Of a stretch of 19,570 nucleotides of DNA, positions 1 to 7,999 are shown in pieces. The notes beneath the pieces are model-generated. The model saw only the letters and a list, made by a program, of their open reading frames with translations, searched no databases and was not told where the DNA came from. A program made the position numbers and the translations under genes. How positions within the stretch are numbered: position 1 is the stretch's first letter; every line of letters begins with the position of its first letter. This DNA comes from an uncultured Acetatifactor sp. (GTDB lineage Bacteria > Bacillota > Clostridia > Lachnospirales > Lachnospiraceae): positions 1 to 19,570 of the forward strand of contig CAKRTS010000029.1 of the NCBI GenBank assembly GCA_934402315.1. The letters run 5' to 3'.

Positions 1-99
1 AGCAGTCATCATTTGCGTAAAGACGAAAAGGAATTGAGTATTAAAGAGATATTCAATCTCACCCACAAATTTCAGTTTCATGCAGAGATGATTACATAA
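1..99 (+). CDS. C-terminal end of an unidentified gene (partial)
   Basis: Frame 1 is open from the window edge to a TAA at 97-99 and encodes 32 residues ending in QFHAEMIT. I do not recognise the family; the visible tail is polar and basic with no motif. The main support is position: a strong terminator hairpin starts one base after the stop, as expected at the end of a real gene. With only 32 residues visible, it could also be a chance open frame upstream of the terminator. Confidence 0.4.
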   Translation, partial: SSHHLRKDEKELSIKEIFNLTHKFQFHAEMIT

Positions 100-100
100 A

Positions 101-145
101 AAAGATACCCAATTTTCATACACAAAATGTTGGGTATCTTTTTTT
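101..145. terminator. bidirectional Rho-independent terminator
   Basis: A perfect 12-bp inverted repeat, AAAGATACCCAA at 101-112 and TTGGGTATCTTT at 130-141, encloses a 17-nt loop. It is followed by T residues on the + strand and, because of the A tract on the left, by T residues on the - strand as well. It can end the + strand gene that stops at 99 and the - strand tRNA transcript coming from 191. Confidence 0.85.
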
Positions 146-190
146 AATAGTTTAACTTAATGACATTGCACATTTATGGGCATCTTAGGA

Positions 191-263
191 TGGAGATAGG
201 GGGACTCGAACCCCTGACCTACGCGTTGCGAACGCGTCGCTCTCCCAGCTGAGCTATATCCCC
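191..263 (-). tRNA. tRNA-Ala (anticodon CGC)
   Basis: The reverse complement folds as a complete 73-nt cloverleaf. The acceptor stem GGGGATA pairs with TATCTCC, the D arm has GCTC and GAGC, the anticodon stem ACGCG pairs with CGCGT around loop TTCGCAA, and the T arm reads AGGGG TTCGAGT CCCCC. The anticodon is CGC, reading GCG codons. The acceptor stem has the G3:U70 wobble that is the known alanine identity element, so stem and anticodon agree. The discriminator base is A73, and the 3' CCA is not encoded (the following bases are TCC), so it must be added after transcription. Confidence 0.97.
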
Positions 264-276
264 TTGGTACAGGAAC

Positions 277-305
277 ATTATACTCCTTTTATTTTCACAT
301 AGCAA
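277..305 (-). promoter_or_regulatory. promoter of tRNA-Ala
   Basis: On the - strand, TTGCTA (300-305) lies 17 bp before a perfect TATAAT (277-282). The expected start is about 7 bases upstream of the mature tRNA 5' end at 263. This makes the tRNA its own transcription unit, separate from the transporter operon upstream. Confidence 0.75.
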
Positions 306-320
306 TCTTTTTTTACGCAA

Positions 321-365
321 AGAAGCCGCTGTCCAAGCGGATTTTCTCCACATGGGCAACGGCTC
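321..365 (-). terminator. possible weak terminator after the solute-binding protein gene
   Basis: Reading the - strand, GAGCCGTTG (from 365-357) can pair with CAGCGGCTT (from 331-323) with two G-U pairs, beginning 34 bases after the stop codon at 399. The tail TTCTTTGCG is a poor U tract and the loop is long (25 nt), so this is a weak terminator at best. It is the only candidate end for the operon before the tRNA. Confidence 0.35.
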
Positions 366-398
366 TCTTCAAGCGATTTTCATCTGCTTTTCAATTCA

Positions 399-1883
399 TT
401 ATTTCTTCCAAGCGTCGTACTGTGACTGGAACTCAGCAAGTACATCCTGATATCCAGCTTCGTCCAGAGCGGACTGGTATGCAGCGATTGTAGAATCTAC
501 TTCGCTGGAAGCAACACCGCCGTTCTCAAGAGCGAATCCATACTGCTCAAATACGGTCTGGCATGCAGCGTACTTGTCAGCTACAGGAGTCTTGTCGAAA
601 CGGAAACCAGCTGCGCAGGAGGTGTTAGCGCCACCGTTGAAGTCCTTGTACAGGCTTGCCTTGTCAGCAGGCTCTCCAGCCTCAGGAGTAACGATTGTAG
701 CGGAAGCAGACTCCCACATGGAGTGGTTGTACTTGCCGTTCTCTGTCTTAGCGATCTGGCCGTTTGCATCGTAGTTGAAGTCTTCGCCTTCAATACCAAA
801 GGTGTACATATCAGCAAGCTTGCTGTCTGTGTAAAGCAGACCCATGAAGTCGATACAAGCCTTTGCCTGCTCCTCAGTGCTGTTAGCAGTGATGCAGTAG
901 CAGGAACCAAGAGCGGAAGTGGAGTGTGCCCATCTGTCTGTGATAGGAACCATAGCAACTTCCTGATTGTAACGGCTGTTAGCCTCAGCATTTACAGGAA
1001 TATCTGTCCACCAGGAAATAGCCCAGTCCTGAGTCTGTGTTGTTGTATCGGTTGTGGTCTTGGTAACATCATCCTCGGAAATGTAGCCAGCCTCTGCCCA
1101 CTTAGCCATCAGGTCGCAGAACTCCTTGTACTCAGGGGTCTGGATCACATCGACAACCTCGTTGGTGTCTCTGTCAACAGCTACCCAGTTGGAAGTAGCG
1201 TCAGCAGTGAAGAAGTCAAAGCTGTTGATGTAATATCTGTAGAACATAGCAGTCTTCTGGGTAAGGAAAGGATACTTCAAGCCTTCGCTCTTTGCATCAG
1301 CCAGCATGGGCTCGATGTCAGCCAGCTTCTTAACAGTAGAAAGATCCCAGCTATACTTGTCAACCAGTTCCTGACGGAACATCAGATCATAGCCTTCTAC
1401 GTTGTCCTTGTAAACAGGAATGAAGTAGTTCTTTCCGTTGTACTTGGTAGCTTCCCACTGTCCTGCGTCCATGGAGTTGTAGAGTGTTGTTCCCTTCAAC
1501 AGATCTGTGATGTCATAAACTGCGTTCTGGGGAACCAGATCGTTTGTGCCGATGGTGCTCTCCCAGGATGCTGTCCAGAGCAGGTTGATCTCCTTGTTTG
1601 CCAGAGACGTATTTGCCTTGTCGGTATACTCTCCGGAACCGATGTCGGTCAGGTTGATCTTTACATTGATCTTGTCTGCAATGTAAGCATTGATTGCATC
1701 TTCAACCTTCTTAACCTGATTGGAGTCAGGAGTTGCAAGGTTAAAGGTTGCTCTTGTGACATTGATGACAACCTTCCCGTCATCTGTCTTGGGTGTTGAG
1801 GAGCTGGCAGTATTGCCGCAACCTGTCAGCATGCCTGCTGCCATAGCCGTTACCAGCAGCGTGGATAATAATTTTTTCTTCAT
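399..1883 (-). CDS. ABC transporter sugar-binding lipoprotein (LplA type)
   Basis: Extracellular solute-binding protein of 494 residues. Residues 1-22 form a lipoprotein signal with lipobox LTGC at 19-22, so the mature protein is lipid-anchored at C22 on the outer face of the membrane. A two-lobed binding fold follows; YGKNYFIP-like and TFGIEGEDF (361-369) segments and the C-terminal block around GFRFD (426-430) resemble LplA-type proteins that carry a DUF3502-like tail. The start has a GGGAGGT ribosome site about 8 bases upstream. It is the last gene of a run lacI - permease - permease - binding protein, 71 bp after the permease, with a stem-loop in the gap. Substrate is not readable from the protein; the divergent cellobiose phosphorylase suggests cellobiose or short cellodextrins (inference). 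No ATPase is encoded here, as is common where one MsmK-type ATPase serves several importers. Confidence 0.92.
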   Translation of the reverse strand: MKKKLLSTLLVTAMAAGMLTGCGNTASSSTPKTDDGKVVINVTRATFNLATPDSNQVKKVEDAINAYIADKINVKINLTDIGSGEYTDKANTSLANKEINLLWTASWESTIGTNDLVPQNAVYDITDLLKGTTLYNSMDAGQWEATKYNGKNYFIPVYKDNVEGYDLMFRQELVDKYSWDLSTVKKLADIEPMLADAKSEGLKYPFLTQKTAMFYRYYINSFDFFTADATSNWVAVDRDTNEVVDVIQTPEYKEFCDLMAKWAEAGYISEDDVTKTTTDTTTQTQDWAISWWTDIPVNAEANSRYNQEVAMVPITDRWAHSTSALGSCYCITANSTEEQAKACIDFMGLLYTDSKLADMYTFGIEGEDFNYDANGQIAKTENGKYNHSMWESASATIVTPEAGEPADKASLYKDFNGGANTSCAAGFRFDKTPVADKYAACQTVFEQYGFALENGGVASSEVDSTIAAYQSALDEAGYQDVLAEFQSQYDAWKK

Positions 1884-1918
1884 TTGGTATAAACCTCCCT
1901 TGTTTTTTATATTCTCAT

Positions 1919-1942
1919 GGGCTGCGCACTATACGCAGACCC
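1919..1942 (-). other. intercistronic stem-loop upstream of the binding-protein gene
   Basis: GGGCTGCG (1919-1926) pairs with CGCAGACCC (1934-1942) through 8 bp with one bulged base. It lies between the permease stop and the ribosome site of the lipoprotein gene. There is no U tract after it in the direction of transcription, so it looks like an mRNA processing or 5'-stabilising hairpin and not a terminator. Confidence 0.5.
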
Positions 1943-1954
1943 GGAATATCATGT

Positions 1955-2899
1955 TTAACCTTTTACAGAGCCGACCGTCAGTCCCTTTATGAAATACTTC
2001 TGGAAGAAGGGGTAAACGATCATGATAGGTCCGATGACAACGATAACGGTTGCCATGGTAGCGGAATACTGGGGAATCGCTCCTCCCATTGCCGCTCTTG
2101 CCGACGCAGGCACATTCGAGTTGTTCAGCAGGAACTCGATACTCTTCTGGATATTTACCAAAAGCAGCTGCAACGGCTTCTTGTTGTCTGATTTGATGTA
2201 CAAAAGTGCGTTCTGCCAGTCATTCCAGAATGCCGTTGCCATCATGAAGCCTACTGCCGCCAGTGAGGGCTTCAGAAGAGGCAGCGTGATCTGGAAGAAG
2301 GTGCGGTACTCTCCGGCACCGTCAATCTTTGCCGCTTCCATCAGCTCGGAAGGAATGCTGTTTGCGATGTAGGTCCGCAGGATGATGACATTCATGGTCG
2401 TCACGCAGAGCGGAAGAATCAGCAGAAGCAGACTGTCCTTCAAATTGTAGTAATTCGGCGATGTATAAATAATGTAGCAGGACAGCTGTCCGCCGCTGAA
2501 CAGCATCGGTATCAGCAGGTAAACCGACAGGAACTTGGAAAGCCTGAATTCCTTACGGCTGATCGCATAAGCAAACATGGACATGATCAGCAGTCCGAAC
2601 AACGTGCCGGCAACCGTGATGAAAATGGTCACTCCATAGGACACAAGCAGCTGCTTTCCATACCGCAGAACCGAATTGATACCGTCCAGAGACCACTTCT
2701 CCGGGAAAAAGCTGAAACCATTCTGGGCAATCGCTTTCTCATCCGTGAAGGCAGCGATGAAAACCAGTAAAATCGGCAGTGCGCAGAACAAGGTATAAAT
2801 CAGAAGGAAAAATCCCAATATGTACTGTCCGATGCCCGTCTTTGTCTTTCTGGAAGGAGCCAGATCTGCATTTTTTATCTTCTTTGTCTTACTCATCAT
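1955..2899 (-). CDS. carbohydrate ABC transporter permease (LplC/UgpE type)
   Basis: Inner-membrane permease of 314 residues with about six hydrophobic segments, beginning with one at roughly 24-50. The EAA loop that contacts the ATPase is at 188-207 (EAAKIDGAGEYRTFFQITLP), with the canonical EAA...G spacing. The C-terminus GLTVGSVKG is typical of this subfamily. It pairs with the upstream permease as the second half of the channel; only 13 bp separate the two genes. Two adjacent ATGs follow GAGGAGGAGT. The second (2896) has the better spacing from AGGAGG (6 bases), so the true product may be one residue shorter. Likely substrate is a beta-glucoside, from context only. Confidence 0.93.
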   Translation of the reverse strand: MMSKTKKIKNADLAPSRKTKTGIGQYILGFFLLIYTLFCALPILLVFIAAFTDEKAIAQNGFSFFPEKWSLDGINSVLRYGKQLLVSYGVTIFITVAGTLFGLLIMSMFAYAISRKEFRLSKFLSVYLLIPMLFSGGQLSCYIIYTSPNYYNLKDSLLLLILPLCVTTMNVIILRTYIANSIPSELMEAAKIDGAGEYRTFFQITLPLLKPSLAAVGFMMATAFWNDWQNALLYIKSDNKKPLQLLLVNIQKSIEFLLNNSNVPASARAAMGGAIPQYSATMATVIVVIGPIMIVYPFFQKYFIKGLTVGSVKG

Positions 2900-2912
2900 A
2901 CTCCTCCTCTAC

Positions 2913-3818
2913 TTAGAACAGGGAATCTTCCGGTGAAATCTTTCTCACCAGCCCATTAGCAAACAGCATCATCAGCAAACCAACAACCGACTGGAAGAGT
3001 GTCGTCGCAGACACAAATCCGTAGTTCGGATTCTTAAAGATCGCATGCAGTACATACGAGTCGATAACCTGTGTCGTCGAGTACAGCGTTCCGCTGTCTC
3101 TCGTAACCTGATAGAACAGACCTGTGTCAGATCTCATGATGTTACCAACCGACAGAAGGAGCATTACCGTAATCATCGGCACAAGCGCCGGCAGTGTGAT
3201 ATGCTTGATCTGCTGCCACTTATTTGCGCCATCAATCTCCGCTGCCTCGTACAGCTCTGTATCAATACCGGACAAAACCGACATATAAAGCACCGAGCCG
3301 TAGCCCACGCTGTTCCACATCTTTACAACGGTCAGAATGATCGGCCAGAGCGAAGCCGTGGTGTAAAATTTCACATGCATTCCCAGTGCATTGTTCAGGA
3401 TACCTGTGTCGGTACTGATGAACGCATATACAATGAACTGTACCGCCGCGTAGGAGATGAAGATCGGGATAATCATTACCGTCTGCATCACCTTTGCACA
3501 CTTCTTGAATACGAACTGGTCAATCGCAATCGCCAGAACTACATTCAGGAAGGTTCCCACTCCGGTGAATATCACGTAGTACAGCAGCGTGTTCTTCGTC
3601 ATATTCCAGAAGATGTCCTTGGAAGCAAGCAGGAACTTGAAGTTCTCGATGCCGTTCCACGGGCTTGCCCAGATACCTTTGCTGTAGTCAAAGGATTTGA
3701 ATGCCATCACCAGACCGCTCATCGGTATGTACGAGAAGAACAGTAATACCAGAAATACCGGCAGTGCCATCACTACATGAGCCCTGTGTTTCCATGTGTT
3801 TCTAAAAAATTCTTTCAT
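2913..3818 (-). CDS. carbohydrate ABC transporter permease (LplB/UgpA type)
   Basis: Inner-membrane permease of 301 residues, first of the two channel subunits. It has a hydrophobic segment near residues 15-35, further membrane spans, and the EAA loop at about 191-210 (EAAEIDGANKWQQIKHITLP). I chose the ATG at 3818 (MKEFFRNTWKHRAH...) because GAGAGGG precedes it and LplB-type proteins usually begin this way. The frame stays open to a TTG at 3842 and another ATG at 3830, but neither has a convincing ribosome site. It lies 52 bp after the lacI stop and 13 bp before the next permease, consistent with one transcript. Confidence 0.93.
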   Translation of the reverse strand: MKEFFRNTWKHRAHVVMALPVFLVLLFFSYIPMSGLVMAFKSFDYSKGIWASPWNGIENFKFLLASKDIFWNMTKNTLLYYVIFTGVGTFLNVVLAIAIDQFVFKKCAKVMQTVMIIPIFISYAAVQFIVYAFISTDTGILNNALGMHVKFYTTASLWPIILTVVKMWNSVGYGSVLYMSVLSGIDTELYEAAEIDGANKWQQIKHITLPALVPMITVMLLLSVGNIMRSDTGLFYQVTRDSGTLYSTTQVIDSYVLHAIFKNPNYGFVSATTLFQSVVGLLMMLFANGLVRKISPEDSLF

Positions 3819-3870
3819 ATTCCCTCTCATTCTGCCGCTCAAGGCGACTATGTAATCAGAAGTAATTCTG

Positions 3871-4905
3871 TCAGCGTCCGACTTGCTCCGTCCGGGGAAT
3901 CGTTGCCACCGACCTGCCCTCGAGAACCGTTCCGGGAATGACTATCTGTTCAACTACTGTGGTCTTCGGTCGTTCAATCAGACTGATCAGCTGTCTTGCC
4001 GCCACACATCCGATCTGCTCCGCATCCTGTTTCAGAGTCGTCAGCTGCGGCTCCAGATACCGGGCTGCCGCTATGCCATCATATCCCGCCACCGAAATAT
4101 CCTCCGGGATTCGCAATCCCCTTGCCCTGATTGCATTGATTCCGCCGAATGCAGCGAAATCATCAGGATATATGATACAGGTCGGCGGTTCCGGCAGATC
4201 CAGAAGTTCATTCGTCACTGTGTAGGTTTTCACCGTGTCACGGTACGCCGCCTCCCGGATATATTCATCCGGTACATTAAATCCCAGCGCCTCCGCCGTC
4301 CGGTAAAAGCTGGACACGCGGTTCTTTGTAACCGCCGAATCATCGCCGTGGATATAAGCTATCCTTCTGTGTCCCTTATGGTAAATGAATTCCACAAGAT
4401 CCCTGATTCCGGCAACGTTATCGGATATTACCGCGATCCGGTCGTTGAAGATATGGTCGATCGTCACAACGGGAATATCGCTCTGAACCAGTTCAATAAC
4501 CTCAGGATCACTAAAATCAATACAGGCAAGCACCACACCGTCAAAACCTCTGTAACGGCTGTGCTCCAGATATGTCATCCGGTCCTCTCTGTCTTTATAG
4601 CAGTTTATAAAGGTAATGTCGTAACCGCCCTTTTCCGCCGTCCGCTTGAAGCTGTCAAGCACTCCGGCAAAGTGGTCATGCGTCAGTCCGCTTGTGGCCT
4701 CGTCTATAAAGAGCACCCCGATGCCGCGGGTTCTGTTTGTCTTCAGGGCTCTCGCTGAGAGGTTTGGGGAATAGCCCATTTCCTTTGCGACCTTCTTAAT
4801 GTGTGCTCTTGTTTCTTCTCCGATGTCGGTGTGATTATTCAGCGCTTTGCTAACCGTAGCCACCGACACGCCGCACACCTTTGAAATGTCTTTCAGCGAT
4901 GCCAT
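3871..4905 (-). CDS. LacI-family transcriptional regulator of the beta-glucoside uptake genes
   Basis: A 344-residue LacI/GalR-type regulator. The N-terminal helix-turn-helix spans about 4-23 (LKDISKVCGVSVATVSKALN), followed by the hinge region (NLSARALKT) and a periplasmic-binding-protein-like effector domain ending near VAGYDGIAAARYL and LTTLKQD, both conserved in the family. I chose the ATG at 4905, which has GGAG 8 bases upstream; the frame extends to a GTG at 4926 with no ribosome site and inside the candidate operator. It is the first gene of the transporter operon and divergent from cellobiose phosphorylase. An operator candidate lies between its promoter and its start, so autoregulation is likely. 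The inducer is probably the imported beta-glucoside or a derivative (inference). Confidence 0.93.
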   Translation of the reverse strand: MASLKDISKVCGVSVATVSKALNNHTDIGEETRAHIKKVAKEMGYSPNLSARALKTNRTRGIGVLFIDEATSGLTHDHFAGVLDSFKRTAEKGGYDITFINCYKDREDRMTYLEHSRYRGFDGVVLACIDFSDPEVIELVQSDIPVVTIDHIFNDRIAVISDNVAGIRDLVEFIYHKGHRRIAYIHGDDSAVTKNRVSSFYRTAEALGFNVPDEYIREAAYRDTVKTYTVTNELLDLPEPPTCIIYPDDFAAFGGINAIRARGLRIPEDISVAGYDGIAAARYLEPQLTTLKQDAEQIGCVAARQLISLIERPKTTVVEQIVIPGTVLEGRSVATIPRTEQVGR

Positions 4906-4925
4906 ACCTTTATCTCCGTTGTTCA

Positions 4926-4939
4926 CTTAATCGTTTTCG
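4926..4939. promoter_or_regulatory. candidate LacI operator, copy 1 (lacI side)
   Basis: CTTAATCGTTTTCG, identical over all 14 bases to the copy at 5241-5254. Its reverse complement contains CGAAAACG followed by a degenerate half-site, as in LacI-family operators built on a central CG. It sits directly after the expected transcription start of the lacI operon promoter, where a bound repressor would block initiation. Confidence 0.6.
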
Positions 4940-4946
4940 TATCTTC

Positions 4947-4975
4947 ACTATACAACACCTTTTATACTTTTGCAA
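4947..4975 (-). promoter_or_regulatory. promoter of the lacI-transporter operon
   Basis: On the - strand, TTGCAA (4970-4975) lies 17 bp before TATAGT (4947-4952). The predicted start at about 4940 is 35 bases before the ATG at 4905 and abuts operator copy 1. Confidence 0.65.
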
Positions 4976-5105
4976 GCAAATTTTAATTTTTTTTGTGTGT
5001 TTTGCTCGTGGCGCCCGTTGCGTAACGTGGCAATTTGTATAGCATTTCTTATATACATGCCTTTTCCTTCTATTTTTAGCGTTCTTCGTGTGTGTATCCA
5101 TTCAT

Positions 5106-5115
5106 ATCGTTTTCG
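5106..5115. promoter_or_regulatory. candidate LacI operator, copy 2 (middle, partial)
   Basis: ATCGTTTTCG repeats the 10-bp core of the two flanking 14-mers. The left flank differs (CATATC instead of CTTAATC), so it may be an auxiliary site. It is about 180 bp from copy 1 and 135 bp from copy 3, distances that would allow looping. Confidence 0.4.
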
Positions 5116-5191
5116 CCGTCCCGATGCATTGTCTTCACACGGTACACAACTCTGCAAATACTTTTTCTTTGCGCTATTTTCCATATTTCTA

Positions 5192-5220
5192 TTGCATTCT
5201 CCACCCACTTTATATATAAT
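5192..5220 (+). promoter_or_regulatory. promoter of cellobiose phosphorylase
   Basis: TTGCAT (5192-5197), a 17-bp spacer and a perfect TATAAT (5215-5220). The predicted start near 5227 leaves a leader of about 78 bases containing operator copy 3. A second TATAAA at 5277-5282 has no matching -35 box. Confidence 0.65.
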
Positions 5221-5240
5221 CTGGAATATAGCGTGGGTTT

Positions 5241-5254
5241 CTTAATCGTTTTCG
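5241..5254. promoter_or_regulatory. candidate LacI operator, copy 3 (phosphorylase side)
   Basis: The same CTTAATCGTTTTCG as at 4926-4939, in the same orientation. It begins about 14 bases after the expected start of the phosphorylase transcript, a typical position for repression by blocking promoter escape or elongation. Confidence 0.6.
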
Positions 5255-5304
5255 GTTTTTTGTAACCTCGTCACTGTATAAAAATTAACTACAAGGAGAA
5301 AGCT

Positions 5305-7740
5305 ATGAAATTTGGGTTTTTTGATGATGCAAATCAGGAATATGTAATCACTACCCCGAAGACTCCCCTCCCCTGGATCAACTATCTGGGCTGCAACGAG
5401 TTCTTCAGTCTTATTTCCAACACCTGCGGCGGCTATACCTTCTATAAGGATGCCAAGCTGCTGCGCCTGACCCGTTACCGTTACAACAACGTGCCGACCG
5501 ACTGCAACGGCAAGTATTTTTACATAAAGGATGGGGACACGATCTGGAATCCCGGCTGGCAGCCGACCCAGACCGAGCTTGACAGCTACGAATGCCGCCA
5601 CGGTATCGGCTACAGCCGCTTCACCTCTACAAAGAACGGCTTGAAGGCATCCCTGCTCTCCTTTGTTCCGATGAACGACAACTGCGAGCTGCAGAAGCTG
5701 ACGCTGACGAACGAGTCCTCCGCTTCCAGGAGCTTTTCCGTATTTTCTTATGTAGAATGGTGTCTCTGGAATGCTGACGACGATATGAAGAACTTCCAGA
5801 GAAACTTCAGCACCGGCGAGGTTGAAGTCGTAGACTCCACGATTTTCCACAAGACCGAGTACAGAGAGCGCAGAAATCATTACGCTATCTATTCTGTAAA
5901 CGCACCTGTTGCCGGATTTGACACGATCCGCGATGAGTTCCTCGGTGCATACAGAGGCGCTGACAGGCCTCAGGCAGTCGAGAACGGCGCCTGCACGAAC
6001 TCCATGGCAAGCGGATGGGCACCGATCGCTTCCCATCAGCTGGATGTAACGCTTGCACCCGGCGAGAGCAAGACCTACATCTTCGTCCTCGGCTATATCG
6101 AAAATGCAGAGGATGACAAGTGGGAATCCTACGGCGTAATCAACAAGACAAAGGCTTGGGAAATGCTGAAAAAGTACAATACCGAGGAAGGTGTTGACAA
6201 GGCATTCGCAGAGCTGCAGACTTACTGGAAGCAGCTGCTCTCCAAGTACACGGTTTCCTCCGGCGACGAGAAGGTAAACCGCATGGTAAATACCTGGAAC
6301 CAGTATCAGTGTATGGTGACATTTAACATGTCCCGTTCCGCTTCCTACTACGAGTCCGGTATCGGGCGCGGCATGGGCTTCCGCGATTCCTGTCAGGATC
6401 TGCTCGGCTTCGTGCATCTGATTCCCGACCGTGCAAGAGAGCGTATCATCGACATTGCATCGACGCAGTTCCAGGACGGCAGCGCATATCATCAGTACCA
6501 GCCTCTGACCAAGAAGGGAAATTCCGACATCGGCAGCGGCTTCAACGATGACCCGCTCTGGCTGATCGCCGGAACCTCCGCTTATGTCCGTGAGACAGGC
6601 GATACCTCCATCCTGACAGAGATGGTTCCCTTCGACAACGATATGAGTGTGGCTGCTCCTCTCATGGATCACCTAAAGCGCTCCTTCAACTATACCGTGA
6701 CACACAAGGGGCCTCACAACCTGCCCCTGATCGGACGTGCAGACTGGAACGACTGCCTGAACTTAAACTGCTTCTCCGCTCATCCCGGAGAGTCCTTCCA
6801 GACCTTCGGTCCCAGCGAAGGTCCCGTAGCAGAATCCGTCTTCATTGCCGGAATGTTTGTCAAGTACGGCGAAGAGTACGCACAGCTCTGTGAGCTGTTA
6901 GGCGACAAGGACGAGGCGGCAAGAGCACGGAACGAGGTTTCCGCTATGTATGATGCCATCCTCGCAAACGGCTGGGACGGCGAGTGGTTCCTCCGCGCAT
7001 ACGATGCATACAGCCACAAGGTTGGCTCCAAGGAATGCCGCGAGGGTCAGATTTACATTGAGCCGCAGGGCTTCTGCGTACTGGCAGGCGTCGGCATCAA
7101 GGAAGGTCTCGCAGAGCGCGCCCTGAATTCCGTGAAGGAGCGTCTGGACACCAAATACGGTGTCATGATTCTCCAGCCCGCTTACACCGAGTATCACCTC
7201 GAGCTTGGCGAAGTTTCCTCCTATCCGCCCGGATATAAGGAAAATGCCGGAATCTTCTGCCACAACAACCCCTGGGTATCCATTGCTGAAACTGTGATCG
7301 GCAGAGGTGACAGAGCTTTTGATATTTATAAGAAGACCTGTCCCGCTTACATCGAGGACATCAGCGAGATCCACCGCACCGAGCCTTATGTATATTCCCA
7401 GATGGTAGCCGGACGCGACGCAAAGTTCCACGGCGAGGCAAAGAACAGCTGGCTGACCGGTACGGCTGCATGGACATTTGTAAACATCTCCCAGTACATT
7501 CTGGGTGTATATCCTACGCATACCGGACTGTCCGTTGATCCCTGCGTACCCAGCGGCTTCGGCGATTTCACGCTTACCAGACAGTTCCGCGAGGGCACTT
7601 ACCACATCGAGGTAAAGAACCCGGACAATGTCCAGAAGGGTATCGCTTCCATGACAGTAAACGGAACGGCTGTAGACGGCCACATCATCCCCTATGTAAA
7701 GGGTCAGACCGAGTACAATGTTGTCATTACAATGGGCTAA
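5305..7740 (+). CDS. cbpA: cellobiose phosphorylase (GH94)
   Basis: Cytoplasmic enzyme converting cellobiose plus phosphate into alpha-glucose 1-phosphate and glucose, which saves one ATP compared with hydrolysis. The 811-residue length and sequence match clostridial cellobiose phosphorylases from end to end: [16 protein letters not shown] at the N-terminus, [24 protein letters not shown], and [12 protein letters not shown] at 351-362 in the catalytic barrel. The RADWND motif at 478-483 carries the family's general acid (probably D483). There is no signal peptide. AAGGAG lies 6 bases before the ATG. The gene is divergent from a lacI-transporter operon and shares an operator candidate with it; a strong terminator follows. 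The near-identical blocks favour cellobiose over cellodextrin or chitobiose phosphorylase, although these are related. Confidence 0.96.
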   Translation: MKFGFFDDANQEYVITTPKTPLPWINYLGCNEFFSLISNTCGGYTFYKDAKLLRLTRYRYNNVPTDCNGKYFYIKDGDTIWNPGWQPTQTELDSYECRHGIGYSRFTSTKNGLKASLLSFVPMNDNCELQKLTLTNESSASRSFSVFSYVEWCLWNADDDMKNFQRNFSTGEVEVVDSTIFHKTEYRERRNHYAIYSVNAPVAGFDTIRDEFLGAYRGADRPQAVENGACTNSMASGWAPIASHQLDVTLAPGESKTYIFVLGYIENAEDDKWESYGVINKTKAWEMLKKYNTEEGVDKAFAELQTYWKQLLSKYTVSSGDEKVNRMVNTWNQYQCMVTFNMSRSASYYESGIGRGMGFRDSCQDLLGFVHLIPDRARERIIDIASTQFQDGSAYHQYQPLTKKGNSDIGSGFNDDPLWLIAGTSAYVRETGDTSILTEMVPFDNDMSVAAPLMDHLKRSFNYTVTHKGPHNLPLIGRADWNDCLNLNCFSAHPGESFQTFGPSEGPVAESVFIAGMFVKYGEEYAQLCELLGDKDEAARARNEVSAMYDAILANGWDGEWFLRAYDAYSHKVGSKECREGQIYIEPQGFCVLAGVGIKEGLAERALNSVKERLDTKYGVMILQPAYTEYHLELGEVSSYPPGYKENAGIFCHNNPWVSIAETVIGRGDRAFDIYKKTCPAYIEDISEIHRTEPYVYSQMVAGRDAKFHGEAKNSWLTGTAAWTFVNISQYILGVYPTHTGLSVDPCVPSGFGDFTLTRQFREGTYHIEVKNPDNVQKGIASMTVNGTAVDGHIIPYVKGQTEYNVVITMG

Positions 7741-7770
7741 AATCTGATAAGACATGCACCGCAAGGTGTG

Positions 7771-7815
7771 CAAAAAGTAGCGCCCCCGTCCAGCAAACTA
7801 AGGCGCTACTTTTTG
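7771..7815 (+). terminator. terminator after cellobiose phosphorylase
   Basis: A perfect 14-bp inverted repeat, CAAAAAGTAGCGCC (7771-7784) and GGCGCTACTTTTTG (7802-7815), has a 17-nt loop and a T run built into the 3' arm. It starts 30 bases after the stop codon. The A run in the 5' arm makes it usable on both strands. A small CACC-GCAA-GGTG hairpin (7757-7768) precedes it. Confidence 0.88.
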
Positions 7816-7837
7816 TAGAATCACATTTTGCCAGCGG

Positions 7838-7884
7838 CTAGGTGTACACTAGTCATTGGCTCTCTTGTTAAAATGATTATAACG
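7838..7884 (+). promoter_or_regulatory. promoter region of D-lactate dehydrogenase with possible Rex-like site
   Basis: TTGGCT (7856-7861), a 16-bp spacer and TATAAC (7878-7883) form a reasonable promoter about 115 bases before the ATG. The spacer and -10 box overlap TTGTTAAAATGATTATAACG (7865-7884). Its left half matches the TTGTTAA half-site of the redox repressor Rex; its right half matches poorly (4 of 7). Immediately upstream, 7838-7852 holds CTAG-GTGTACAC-TAG, an 8-bp palindrome with near-symmetric flanks. The promoter is moderately supported; the regulator sites are speculative. Confidence 0.45.
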
Positions 7885-7999
7885 TCACTCCGGCACAATG
7901 TCAAGTTTTCCGTTACTTGCCTCATCCTCAATACCTTCTCCAAAATTATCAGCATGAACTTTTTGTTTTCGGATAAACTACAAATAGGAGGTATCTGCC

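Noticed and set aside
264..398. Additional small gene between the tRNA and the lipoprotein gene
   Set aside because: No open frame with a ribosome site; the stretch is explained by the tRNA promoter and the weak hairpin after the operon.
5016..5030. CGTT-GCGT-AACG hairpin or operator in the lacI/cbpA region
   Set aside because: Only 4-bp arms, a single occurrence, and no relation to either promoter; it is well within chance.
4910..5245. Small open frames on both strands in the lacI/cbpA intergenic region
   Set aside because: They overlap the promoters and operators of the flanking genes, have no ribosome sites and no recognisable content.
5242..6672. Long open frame of 476 codons on the - strand opposite cellobiose phosphorylase
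   Set aside because: It lies wholly over a clearly conserved gene on the other strand, has low-complexity valine/leucine-rich content typical of antisense frames in GC-rich codons, and resembles no family. The same holds for the frame at 6898-7773.
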